A stretch of 64,000 bases of DNA from SZAS-79 sp963844255 (GTDB taxonomy: Bacteria; Pseudomonadota; Gammaproteobacteria; Burkholderiales; SG8-39). Where the stretch lies: contig CAWJNP010000017.1 in the NCBI GenBank assembly GCA_963844255.1, positions 1-64,000 of the forward strand, read 5' to 3'. The translations under genes were made by a program, and so were the position numbers. Below the pieces are notes generated by a model that searched no databases, was not told where the DNA came from, and worked only from the letters and a program-made list of their open reading frames with translations. Position 1 is the stretch's first letter, and the number at the start of each line of letters is the position of its first letter. This document shows, piece after piece, positions 19,433 to 29,089 of this stretch.

Positions 19433-19474
19433 TTCGTTATTTGTTCTTTTCACAAGACAGTAGTACAGACATTT
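19433..19474. repeat. Direct repeat flanking the 19,597-20,307 gene, left copy
   Basis: TTCGTTATTTGTTCTTTTCA and the following AAGACAGTAGTACAGAC recur at 20,599-20,640 with few differences. The two copies enclose one gene and its flanks, a distance of about 1.17 kb. Confidence 0.7.
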
Positions 19475-19596
19475 TAACATTACGAGCAGTAGTAACAGTA
19501 TGACCGACCACAGTAAATTAAACAACTAAAAATACAGTATGACGTGCAACCTGTCAAATACATGCAGCCATTAATGAAAAATCATTATTAAATGTC

Positions 19597-20307
19597 TTAC
19601 GCTGCTGCAGAGTGTTCTTCTCGAGTACGTTTGTGTAATTTGTGATGAACCAGAGATCCAAAATACACATGACGTCCATTAATATTTCCACTCACAGTAA
19701 TTTCCACTCCGTTTGACATAGTTGTACGTGTCGTTGAAACATTACTTGAAATCACTGCCGACCCTTTCATAAGAGGATACTTTTTCCAGTCAATTACGCT
19801 GAAGTTGAAGCCACAGGAGTCGGTGTATCCATCTCGTGTAAGTTGTTGAACGACAGTGTCATACCTTCGACGTAGTTCCGGAACCATTCTATGCAGTCCA
19901 TACGTTGTTTTGCATGCCTCAAACATGCTTTTAAATTTTAGCCTTTGGTAAATAGTCCAATCACTTTGAGGAGTGCTGTAGTAACTACGTAACTCTTTCA
20001 TTCCGTTCCAATAACTTTTTCTTTCATCGAAGGTCAATGGAACAACTACCGGTCCCTCAATGTCATCTACTTCGACCCATGCACCATAAACTTCAATTTG
20101 TCCAGTTTGAATTGTTGACACGTTTGCACATAACAATGCCGGTGTTAGAGCTGCAACAGGTTTTTCCTCAAGCATCCAATTGTGCTTTCCACAAGTACAT
20201 TCAAATTTGAGTTTGCAGCGGTTCACATCGTCAATACATATTGTTATTTCATGTTCCACACAGGCTACAATATCTGCCTCCCATGTGTTTCGTTCTTCTG
20301 TTGTCAT
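19597..20307 (-). CDS. Unknown 236-residue protein
   Basis: A single frame begins MTTEERNTWEADIVACVEHE. An early CxCGKHNW motif may be half of a metal site, but no partner Cys pair is obvious. The middle is charged and helical, and the C terminus is basic (HHKLHKRTREEH). No known family is recognised. The gene is bracketed by two direct repeats (19,433 and 20,599) and is divergent from the 884-residue gene at 21,059. Confidence 0.65.
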   Translation of the reverse strand: MTTEERNTWEADIVACVEHEITICIDDVNRCKLKFECTCGKHNWMLEEKPVAALTPALLCANVSTIQTGQIEVYGAWVEVDDIEGPVVVPLTFDERKSYWNGMKELRSYYSTPQSDWTIYQRLKFKSMFEACKTTYGLHRMVPELRRRYDTVVQQLTRDGYTDSCGFNFSVIDWKKYPLMKGSAVISSNVSTTRTTMSNGVEITVSGNINGRHVYFGSLVHHKLHKRTREEHSAAA

Positions 20308-21058
20308 CTTCCTCCTGCGTTGCTATTACAAAGAATGTCAACGACCTTCACAATTGATTTGTCAAATGAATGCAATGAGAGGCAATCACGGGAAGGAAAC
20401 TCCCAGTCATCCACATTCTGAAGGTTGATCACCGCAATACTGCTTTCAGATTCAACGTTCAGACAAGGATGAATGTTACATCTTGCCACGACTTTGTGTT
20501 GTAACTTCAGTATATTAATCGACAACAACAACAACAGAATTTCAATAACGTCCTTTACGGCTTCATTTAATCTTAACCTACCTCTGCTACAAAAAATATT
20601 TCGTTATTTGTTTTTTTCACAAGACAGTAGTACAGACGTTCTAATTTGTTTTAGAACCAAAACAGTGAGAGGAAAAGAAAGGAGAGACGCACATTAGTTG
20701 CACTCAAAATGAAAAACAAAAAGTAACGAAGTAACTCAAACAGTGATCGTTTCCAAGTAAGTCGGAGTGCATGTGATTTTACTTTATAATCATGACGGTT
20801 GTTATCCACGGTAGAAAGCCGACAACGGATTTTCCCTTTGTAGAATGCAACAAACCATCAATGTTACATGCTGGGGTCTTGGATCAGAAAAGCAACAACT
20901 ACTTCATCACTACTTTCATCTATTCGGAAAGACGACAACAACGAATTGTACACAATCATAGACACAAATTTTTGCCATTGATCTCAACAATAAACCGCAC
21001 ACAATTGTATACAGGTACGACCACATAGGATTGTTTTACTGATTTAATCAATTGCAAC
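20308..21058. other. Long intergenic region
   Basis: Apart from the right copy of the 42-base direct repeat (20,599-20,640), I see no convincing gene. A small plus-strand frame at 20,792-21,028 lacks coding character. Promoters of the divergent genes are presumably here. Confidence 0.4.
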
Positions 21059-23713
21059 ATGACTTTTCATTTACTCAATAACGAGTATTGGAAGCAATAT
21101 TGTCAGATAGTGGATATTCCAAAGAACATTCGTCTGCTCATTCAGAGGTCCAATCCAATCCAGGATCAAACAACAATCAATCAATTACCACAGTTACCAG
21201 AGCGAATACTGCAGAATATAACCTCCGAGGAAGAAGATAAAAGTAATCTTTTGGAATGGTTGAATGTTCTCCATACTCAACATAATGTCATCGCACTTGA
21301 ATTAGTAACTGCCATACAAGCACTCTACGACACGGAATGCGTTTCTGTCGATGACAAGACGAAAGCGTTAGCTTGTCACAAACTAAATGCGATTTGCAAT
21401 TATGTTCTCGGTTGGCTCTGTATGCATGCTACGCGTGATATTGTCGGATTAAAGGATCGTGTATACAGTGACGGTACTCCCGTATATACTCTCAGTTATC
21501 CGGATGATCGTCCGTTTCTACTTCACGAACTTCAAATCCACACCGATGAACTACGCTTAAGCTTCCTAGCAGATGACTCAAAGGAACATGATTTTTTCTG
21601 TCGTGTATCTAAGGCTGTCGGTATTTACACCATCCTGTTCAACTACAATATTCCTCGTACGAAAGCAGCAGGATGCTTGACACCCAATAAGTTAACCGGA
21701 TCCAAAACAGACTTCAAACGAACACAAGGAATATTTGTCATCAACCCTGATGATCCTCTGTATGAATGGTTGTGGTCAAAGCTTATGCAAGTGATTGTGA
21801 TTGGTGATCGTTTGCATGGAAAGAAGTTTTACACTCTACTTAATTCGAAAGGACATCCCGTTCTCAATAATTGGTACGGTGACATTACTGGTAAATTGGA
21901 TGGAAAGAAAACAAAAAATCGACGTTTAAAGTCGTCTCGAATCCTTACTCCCGATGACGAATATTTCATCAAGTCCATTGACATGGGAATCTCATGTTTT
22001 CAACGGTACATTGCCAACGATGAATGGACTGCAATTGCTGGTCGACCTGGTTCAGTTGAGTTTCTATACCCGACCGAAAACAGCAGTGAACTCATCTTAG
22101 GTGGACGCGCCATTCTTACATCAACTGGAAATGTTCGACCCATTCGACTCGTGGAGAACCGTACTCGCAATCCCTTGGGTGAACGTCGCTTGGATGACAT
22201 GGATATAGCACTGTTGACACAACACGTCGATAATGCGAATTATACTTTGTTTAATTATGCACCGTCTGAACAGGGTTATGATCGGAACGGACTCATGCAC
22301 AAAAACCTAGGGACACAACCACCAAAGTATGTTATTGGTTCTGGTAAAAATTACGGTCTTAACCCAAACTCGACACAAACACGTGTTCGCAATCTTCCAC
22401 CAGTTCCAACTCTTCGACGATGTGTCAATATTATAAACGAATTTTACAAGGACAAAAAATTGACGGAAATACTACGATTCATCGATGATCAAATTGGTCA
22501 AGGAAATCATACGTCCGAACTTCAGCTCAGTAGAATTCGTTTCGAGAGTGAACATCTTAATGAAAGGGCGAAGGGGACTAACCCAGACTTATCTGACATA
22601 ATTCAAAAACTTCAAGCAATGGTGTCCCTACCACAGTTTGATCCATCTCACGGAACTGGTTTTTTTGATTTCCAAGAGGCGTTGGAGTTTGTCACAATGA
22701 CAGCATTGGTGGTAGTTCACAAAGGACTGAACAGACATTCCTATTCTACCCTAAATTTAGCCTTGAATGTATGGGAAGGACTGGTAACAAAATTCGGTTC
22801 TCGTTTTCGAGTTCATCAAAATGATGATGGTGATATCAACATACTATTACGAGAAAAAGTGATGTTCTACAGAGACTTGGTGACGATCGATCAACATCTG
22901 GTAAATGATGAATTTGCTAAGGCAGAACGTCTCGCACATAAACTGTATGAAAAATATTCCTGGCAGGATATGAAAGGTTTCCGTGATGACGTTCACCGAA
23001 TGATGAAAATCTTATTCAAAGATGTTCGTGAACTTGTGCAATCTGCCCAAACAGCCGCAAAAAGAAAGCCATTCCCAGTTGATCAGATATATCAGATCAT
23101 TTGTGAAATTCATGATTCACCACACTTCAAAAAAGGCGGATACGCGAACCGTATGGTTAGGTTCGAGCGTTACGCACGACCCACAAGTACTATTATGTGG
23201 TCGTTAGTTCGTGAAGGAACTGAATTAGGACAGTACGAAACTGTTCGCAACGTACTTGATAAGTTGAACTGTTATACACAGGACAACAGGTTCCCGAACA
23301 CTACTCGATTGAAAATAGGGTTCTGGAGAAAGTTAACAATTGTCGCAGAACATGTATCAAACAGTCGTTTTGCCGAAGCACTTCATTTAAGTAACACACT
23401 GTATAACGTTCATGGCACCAAACCAGAACTGACGGTAGACATCCAGATACTACAATCATATCGAATGCGTCCCGAAGTTCAAAACATCAACAACAACAAT
23501 AATGGAGCATCCGATGGATTTTTCTCCTGGTCGAGTCTTCCTCGACGTTTGTTCGGGAGTAATTCTTCTGGTCGAACTCCATCGAATACCACACCTGTTG
23601 TTCAACCTGTTACCCCTTCAACGATTGCAGCAATGGGCAACTATCTCAAGCGTACTTTGAGTTTTGGCAGAGATGCAGTGGATCCTTCTGTGGCCAAACG
23701 ACACAGGTCTTAA
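21059..23713 (+). CDS. Unknown 884-residue protein
   Basis: This long intronless frame starts MTFHLLNNEYWKQYC. Residues 1-480 look globular, with a Gly-rich turn segment around 430-450. Residues 480-800 are largely helical. A low-complexity tail from about 805 is rich in Asn, Ser and Pro and ends KRHRS. I recognise no catalytic motif, membrane segment or signal peptide. Gene size, lack of introns and low similarity to anything I know match the other orphan genes between 5.6 and 25.4 kb. It is convergent with the next gene, 241 bases apart. Confidence 0.75.
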   Translation: MTFHLLNNEYWKQYCQIVDIPKNIRLLIQRSNPIQDQTTINQLPQLPERILQNITSEEEDKSNLLEWLNVLHTQHNVIALELVTAIQALYDTECVSVDDKTKALACHKLNAICNYVLGWLCMHATRDIVGLKDRVYSDGTPVYTLSYPDDRPFLLHELQIHTDELRLSFLADDSKEHDFFCRVSKAVGIYTILFNYNIPRTKAAGCLTPNKLTGSKTDFKRTQGIFVINPDDPLYEWLWSKLMQVIVIGDRLHGKKFYTLLNSKGHPVLNNWYGDITGKLDGKKTKNRRLKSSRILTPDDEYFIKSIDMGISCFQRYIANDEWTAIAGRPGSVEFLYPTENSSELILGGRAILTSTGNVRPIRLVENRTRNPLGERRLDDMDIALLTQHVDNANYTLFNYAPSEQGYDRNGLMHKNLGTQPPKYVIGSGKNYGLNPNSTQTRVRNLPPVPTLRRCVNIINEFYKDKKLTEILRFIDDQIGQGNHTSELQLSRIRFESEHLNERAKGTNPDLSDIIQKLQAMVSLPQFDPSHGTGFFDFQEALEFVTMTALVVVHKGLNRHSYSTLNLALNVWEGLVTKFGSRFRVHQNDDGDINILLREKVMFYRDLVTIDQHLVNDEFAKAERLAHKLYEKYSWQDMKGFRDDVHRMMKILFKDVRELVQSAQTAAKRKPFPVDQIYQIICEIHDSPHFKKGGYANRMVRFERYARPTSTIMWSLVREGTELGQYETVRNVLDKLNCYTQDNRFPNTTRLKIGFWRKLTIVAEHVSNSRFAEALHLSNTLYNVHGTKPELTVDIQILQSYRMRPEVQNINNNNNGASDGFFSWSSLPRRLFGSNSSGRTPSNTTPVVQPVTPSTIAAMGNYLKRTLSFGRDAVDPSVAKRHRS

Positions 23714-23953
23714 AAATTTTATGTTCAGAATCAGATATTGCAGACGGGATGGATTATGATGGTTACGTTTCAGATTTCTTAGTTTTCGTTTCCAAGTCTG
23801 AGAGAAAATAAGAACAAGTATTACGTTTTCGTGACAGACGGAGTTATATTAAAGTAAAGATATTGTATAATATGAATTTTCGGTGATACTACGAGTAAAT
23901 ATTCCTCTCACAATTTCACGTTAGTATCACAGTTGGGAAACAACGACAACACT

Positions 23954-25345
23954 TTAGTTCTGGAATTCTGGTGCGACATAACGTAACTTTCGAAAGTCTT
24001 CGTTGGCAAGTACGTTCTTGAATTCATTGGGATACACATAACAAGGAACAAAGGTCGGTTCACCTAATGTTTTGTTTCTTGTTGTGGCTTTTCCTTGCAT
24101 TTGTTCTGACTCTTCTCCTACTTCGCCACGACGAACAACACCCATTATATCAAATCCACCATGATTATTAATAATTGCCGTTAATTGTTTGACAATTGGT
24201 CGGAAATCAAGTTCGATGTTAGAGCGTTCTTCTCCAGTTCGATATCCAATCGGTTCACCACTCTTAATGAAAAGCTTTGTAAGTCGGAGAGACCTGACCT
24301 CTTCCAAAGTGAACGGTAATCGGTCATTTCCTTCATCTTCGTCTTTCTTGACAAGATCCGTCTTCATTACATAAGGAGAAAGTTTACTGTCCATAACAAA
24401 ACATCCACAACCAATATCTGTCAAGGGCTCTGTCTGACGATCACATAAAGAACCAGAGCAACTGGGAATTTCGTTAGATCCCTTACCAATAAGACATGTT
24501 GAACTGAGTGTATATTTCTGTCGATGAATCAGAAAAAACCGATCCTCAAATGAATTATCTGGAACATACACCTGGATATCAGCAAGATCACTGATAAAAG
24601 AATCATTTAAAGGGATGAATGGCTTGCTGCTCTTTACGATTAGCATGTCACGTCTCAACTCTGTTTGCTTCTTGGCTCTTGGTTCAACAATAACAAAAGC
24701 CCTTCCTACACCAATTTTATCAATTGGATCTGATACAAGTTGTTCCATCTCCCTTACTGCATTTCTTGCCGATTTTTGATTCACGTGAATGACTACAAAA
24801 GTAAGTCCTTCTAACGTTCCGAAAAAAAACATGCGGTTGTAAGTGGGACCTTGAGAATTCCGAGCAGAGATACGGTAACGTTCTTTTTCATTCGCAGAAT
24901 CACTCATACCGCTCTTATAATGTTTTATGTGAAACAAAAATCCTATCGAAACAGTGGAATCAACATCCATTCGACTGGATTTTGTTAATTCAAGGAACGA
25001 CTGGATATGAACATCATCTCGGATATGAGATCGAACTAGAGCAGAATCAGGAAATAATGCATATTTCCTAAGAATTGCAGGTGTTATATCTCCATGCTGA
25101 TAGGGTGGTACAGCAATGGATGGTATTTCTTGCGAGTCAGAATCATTTGTTTGTTCCTCCATTATCCCGACACTTGTAGTATCACCTTTGTTCGTTGATA
25201 CGTCGTCATTCTGACCATCATTTCTTGTTATTTTAGAAGCTTTTGACGATTCATCCCTATCATCAACTTCAAGGTCATCAACTGTTTCATCGTTCACTAA
25301 ACCTCCATTTAGTGTAGCGTTTGTACTACGTTTGTGTTTCACCAT
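23954..25345 (-). CDS. Unknown 463-residue protein
   Basis: The frame begins MVKHKRSTNATLNGG. Residues 1-95 are acidic and Ser/Thr-rich and look disordered, while residues 100-463 look globular with alternating hydrophobic strands (RMFFFGTLEGLTFVVIHVN). A Cys-containing segment (CSGSLCDRQTEPLTDIGCGC) could be a metal or disulphide cluster. No family is recognised. The retrotransposon begins 290 bases upstream of its start, so the insertion may have separated it from distal regulatory DNA. Confidence 0.7.
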   Translation of the reverse strand: MVKHKRSTNATLNGGLVNDETVDDLEVDDRDESSKASKITRNDGQNDDVSTNKGDTTSVGIMEEQTNDSDSQEIPSIAVPPYQHGDITPAILRKYALFPDSALVRSHIRDDVHIQSFLELTKSSRMDVDSTVSIGFLFHIKHYKSGMSDSANEKERYRISARNSQGPTYNRMFFFGTLEGLTFVVIHVNQKSARNAVREMEQLVSDPIDKIGVGRAFVIVEPRAKKQTELRRDMLIVKSSKPFIPLNDSFISDLADIQVYVPDNSFEDRFFLIHRQKYTLSSTCLIGKGSNEIPSCSGSLCDRQTEPLTDIGCGCFVMDSKLSPYVMKTDLVKKDEDEGNDRLPFTLEEVRSLRLTKLFIKSGEPIGYRTGEERSNIELDFRPIVKQLTAIINNHGGFDIMGVVRRGEVGEESEQMQGKATTRNKTLGEPTFVPCYVYPNEFKNVLANEDFRKLRYVAPEFQN

Positions 25346-25634
25346 CTCAATTTTTTTATGAAATCCAAATTTTCAAATTCACGGTCTATAATATTTTTTT
25401 ACTTCATGTACTTATTTCAACAACAGAGAAGTAGTATGATAAATACTAATGAGAAGCTTGCAAACCGAACTCTAATATTTTGATTAGCATTTATTGAGCA
25501 TGTGTCTTGGTATGTAGAATTGAGAAAATGCAAACGACATGCATAATACAACGGTGAATCTTTCTAGAATAGTCTCACAAATCTCATTTTATCACAAAAA
25601 CAAAAACACTCACAATCTATACCCTCAAATAATC
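25346..25634. other. AT-rich flank before the retrotransposon
   Basis: This is host DNA up to the left end of the element. It continues at 38,019 after the element. No gene is seen. Confidence 0.5.
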
Positions 25635-26016
25635 TTACTACTATACAGTTATTAGGAGGTCCTCTACAGAAGTGACGTACGGACAACTGACAGACGACGA
25701 AGGAAGCCCAAAGGTACCACAGTTGAAGCAAAAGAAGATACCTTTCCGTGTTGAAGTTCAAAGGTCGCACCTTTCCGATTGAAGTTCAAAAAGGTGGATC
25801 CTTTCGGTTGAAGAGCAAAAAGGTACATCCCTTCGACCAAAAGGAGGAAACTTTCTGGAGCAAACCAAAAGGGCGCACCCTTCGGAGCAAAAGAAACAAC
25901 CTTCTCACTCTCACGAAAAAACCAACTAACACACCCACGGTGTAAATCTGCATGAGACACAACCGTAAGAGCAAAAGGCACCAACTTTCAAGTAAAAAGT
26001 AGCACCTTTAATTCGC
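25635..26016 (+). repeat. Left split direct repeat A1
   Basis: It matches A2 (37,443-37,818) except for one substitution and a 6-base difference (TGTAAA present here, absent in A2). The match ends at AATTCGC. The second element (40,539-41,333) also matches it and continues to match to about 26,428. Confidence 0.9.
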
Positions 26017-26500
26017 TCGGGGGGTGATAGTTGCCACCTTTGCACAAGGCAGTACCTTCAGCGGCGATTCTCGGTTTGAAAAGGAACAACCTTGAGTACA
26101 CGGCGGTATACCCGACCGATCAGGAAGTACCTTGCGAAGCAACGACAGGAAAGGTTGCACCTTTCATCCATTCAGCGCTACGCAAGGCACCACCCCACGA
26201 TCGGACGGTTGTACCTTTCGAACGGAGAAGACCCGCGAAATAGTTCATTCCTGCGATTCAAAAGGCACAACCTTACACGGCGACGATCAATAGTACCATC
26301 TTCGGACCCACAGGACCGATACGAAGGTACAACCTTGACTGAAAGGTGAATCCTTGCCGAGGTAACGAACTACCTTTACACGCACGAAGCCAACGACGAC
26401 CAGAGACTGGGTCAACACCCACAAGGTCACACGTTAACTACCGAAGGAACCACCTTTAACTGACACACCCAAGGTAGGACCCCGAACGTTCAAGGTTACA
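25709..26500. repeat. Array of degenerate AAGGTnnnACCTT palindromes
   Basis: About 20 copies of a short inverted motif, AAGG(T/C)nnnnACCTT, follow each other. In the first part they are spaced about 32-35 bases apart inside units of the form GAAGTTCAAAGGT..ACCTTTCCG. Examples are AAAGGTCGCACCTTT, AAAGGTGGATCCTTT, AAAGGGCGCACCCTT and AAGGTACAACCTT. Another copy (CAAAGGTGACACCTT) lies near the right end at about 36,998. They could be protein binding sites in the element's promoter or small RNA hairpins in its leader. Confidence 0.7.
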
Positions 26501-26731
26501 CCTTTTTCGGACGAGATCCACCTGGAGTGAGGTTATCTACTGACTAATCTGCAACGAAAGGTTCCCCTTAACAGGAGAGTCCTCCGTGGCGAGAAGCCAA
26601 TAGATATCCATCGATCCAATACTGATCCTATCCTGTTTTTGGAGGATAGGAGACAGTAGAGTACAACAGGAAGCTGTCCAGAAGGTCTACTACCTTCTCA
26701 GTAGCTCCTAGAGCTGTAGTACCGAGGAATA

Positions 26732-29089
26732 GTGTCTTCCCTCAGCGGATTGCAGGGATACCCCAACAGGTTTCCTCTATCTCCGCCTTACAGAATGGCA
26801 CGATACTCAACTAAAGCAGGAACTACGACAGCCACGGTATCTACAGGAGGGGCCGGCACGGCTGGCCCACCGCAAGACAACCAAGGAGAAGGAGAAGGAT
26901 CTCCCACCAGTGCAACAAGCGAACGCACGGCACGCAGCAGCAGAAGCCAAGACCAACCAAGGGCAAGGAGTCACTCGAACGACACCGCCCCTGGGAGGGC
27001 ACGTAGCAGGAGCCGAAGTGCAAGCCGTAGCTCAAGGGGAGGACGATCCAAGTCGTGTGATAGCCAAAGCAGTCACCACTCCACCTCGTCTAGCGTACCC
27101 CCTACGGAGATAGACGATGTAGGCGACTGGGTGGAACTCACTGAGGAACACTGCCGGGTACAGTTCAACGCTCGAGTCACCGGACAGAAGGGCACCACAC
27201 CAGCAATCTGCGGAATGCGATGCGAAGACTGCGATCGGCAGCACCTAACTCAGCGAGAAGAAGGAGACCAGATGGCCCCGGGAGGGTACACAGTTCTGCA
27301 CGGAAACCGGTATCGAGGACACGGAGTCGCTGGAGGTCCATACCTGAAACCGGAAGACTTTGCAAAAGCAAAGGCCCGATCGCGGGACAAGCGACGACAG
27401 GAGCTACATGACGCCATGACACCGGACGAGGACGAGGAGTCGACAGAAGAAGCGCGAGGCACTCAGGTCCGACAATCACCTCGTGTGATCAAGGACCGGA
27501 GGTCGAGCCCAAGCACCAAACCCACCTCGAGGAAGGGTGACCAGTGGTTGGGGTTGTCCAGCCCGCGGGGGAGGAGAGTCATCGTGAGTTCACCTCGGGA
27601 CCTGGAAGAATGGACGGAAGTAGGATACGAACACGTCCGAACCTTCCAGGACCAACAGGAGGCCAAGGCCTGGGTAAAACGAGGGAACTCCAGAGACGCA
27701 ACCCCTCCATCAGATAAGTCACCCCGACGGAGTAAAGCAGGGCATACCCCACACAGGAGTGGGCCAGACGAGAGTGAGAGTGAAGACGATGACTCAATCC
27801 CTCCCCTGACAGACCGCTCCCCTCGTCGGGATCACGCACGGCAACGCCATGGAGCCTACAAGGACTCGGACCCTAGTGAGGATGACTCCAGCAGTGACAG
27901 CGAATCCGAAGAATCCTCGTCGGAGTCAGACGACTCATACAGGGTCTCCCGAAGCCGAGACAAGCGGCACCGGCAGCAAAGGAAGCGACGGCACAAACGG
28001 CGCAACCGATCCATCTCCTTGGATGAAGACAGAGACAGACGAGACCGGCACCACCTACCCAAAGGTAAGTCCCTCATTGGAGGCGACAGCTCCACAGGCG
28101 AAGAAGAGGTGTACGGCATGGACGTAGATAGCGACAAGCTGATGGCCAGTCTAGGACCACCGGACATGACCCGCAAGATGAGTAGGACCCTGTTCGACTT
28201 CCCCACTGATGTTCTATCCCTCCCTGGGGGTTGGAGCACCACCACAGGTGAGGATGGGACATACGGAGAAGACCAACTGGTCTCCCAGGTAAACGCCATC
28301 TTACGCACTACGACAGATGGAAGGGACAAGGAACATGACCCGGGTTGGAAGTCACCCAACCACCATGCCCTTGGGAAGGTAAACAGTGCTCAGAAGCTGG
28401 CCGCGCTCATAGATGGGTATCAGAAGACCATCAACAGAGCGACAAAGTTTGAGAACCAGCGACTGAAGCAATGGATGACCCGTTTCCGCTACTCAGCCAA
28501 GGACTTCACTCGATACAAGGAGAGGGGAGGTCTTCCCATCCTCCTCCGTGAACTTCAAGGCCTGTATTTCAACCTGTTGATGAAACTCCAAAGCGAGACT
28601 AACAAGGTAGCACCCTTGTGGACTGGGACGTATGCAGAAGGACTGCTGCTGTATCACAGCCGAGAGCTAGCGTATGTACGCTCTATGGCCGGCAGCAGAC
28701 AAGACCTGATATTAACCAACTACATTTACCTGCGAAACGCCGCCAAAAGCAAGTGGACTAACCTGGAAGTTAGCGACGCCATGATCAAGGATCGATTGAA
28801 CGCTCTTTCACCTACCCCCGCCGGGAATGACTCGGCAGGGGCCCCAGGGCGAAAAGCGTGCCGATGCCAGAACGCAAAGCTCCACAAACTTCTCAGCTTG
28901 AGGTACTACGAGGCTCCGGCAGATGTTTGCCCAGTAGCGACCGCAGTCTCCGCTCCCAAAGCCCGCACAGCAGCGAAGCTCTTACTGACTAAGGTGGAAT
29001 CCCACGACGGGGTTCCACCCAAGCCTACATGGATGGGCTGGGCAGCAAAAGCGGTAGCAGCCGCAACCGAGGGACGCACCTCCATCTAG
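26732..29089 (+). CDS. Retrotransposon ORF1, SR-rich putative Gag-like protein
   Basis: This is a 785-residue protein. Residues 60-130 are Arg/Ser-rich (RARSRSRSASRSSRGGRS), as are patches at 230-460, suggesting RNA binding and phosphorylation. A compact Cys segment near residues 160-170 (CGMRCEDC) and a Gly/His stretch (VLHGNRYRGHGVAGGPY) follow. The C-terminal 250 residues look helical and globular. By position (first ORF, before RT) and composition it is the likely structural protein of the element. No retroviral-type zinc knuckle is present. The first ATG of the frame is taken; an ATG at 26,792 (residue 21, MARYSTKAG) is an alternative. Confidence 0.7.
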   Translation: MSSLSGLQGYPNRFPLSPPYRMARYSTKAGTTTATVSTGGAGTAGPPQDNQGEGEGSPTSATSERTARSSRSQDQPRARSHSNDTAPGRARSRSRSASRSSRGGRSKSCDSQSSHHSTSSSVPPTEIDDVGDWVELTEEHCRVQFNARVTGQKGTTPAICGMRCEDCDRQHLTQREEGDQMAPGGYTVLHGNRYRGHGVAGGPYLKPEDFAKAKARSRDKRRQELHDAMTPDEDEESTEEARGTQVRQSPRVIKDRRSSPSTKPTSRKGDQWLGLSSPRGRRVIVSSPRDLEEWTEVGYEHVRTFQDQQEAKAWVKRGNSRDATPPSDKSPRRSKAGHTPHRSGPDESESEDDDSIPPLTDRSPRRDHARQRHGAYKDSDPSEDDSSSDSESEESSSESDDSYRVSRSRDKRHRQQRKRRHKRRNRSISLDEDRDRRDRHHLPKGKSLIGGDSSTGEEEVYGMDVDSDKLMASLGPPDMTRKMSRTLFDFPTDVLSLPGGWSTTTGEDGTYGEDQLVSQVNAILRTTTDGRDKEHDPGWKSPNHHALGKVNSAQKLAALIDGYQKTINRATKFENQRLKQWMTRFRYSAKDFTRYKERGGLPILLRELQGLYFNLLMKLQSETNKVAPLWTGTYAEGLLLYHSRELAYVRSMAGSRQDLILTNYIYLRNAAKSKWTNLEVSDAMIKDRLNALSPTPAGNDSAGAPGRKACRCQNAKLHKLLSLRYYEAPADVCPVATAVSAPKARTAAKLLLTKVESHDGVPPKPTWMGWAAKAVAAATEGRTSI

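Noticed and set aside
25709..26560. CRISPR-like array
   Set aside because: The repeated motif is short, degenerate and palindromic, spacing is irregular after the first units, and the DNA is eukaryotic transposon leader.
26732..29089. SR splicing factor
   Set aside because: Arg/Ser richness alone suggests it, but there is no RRM domain and the frame lies inside the retrotransposon before RT.
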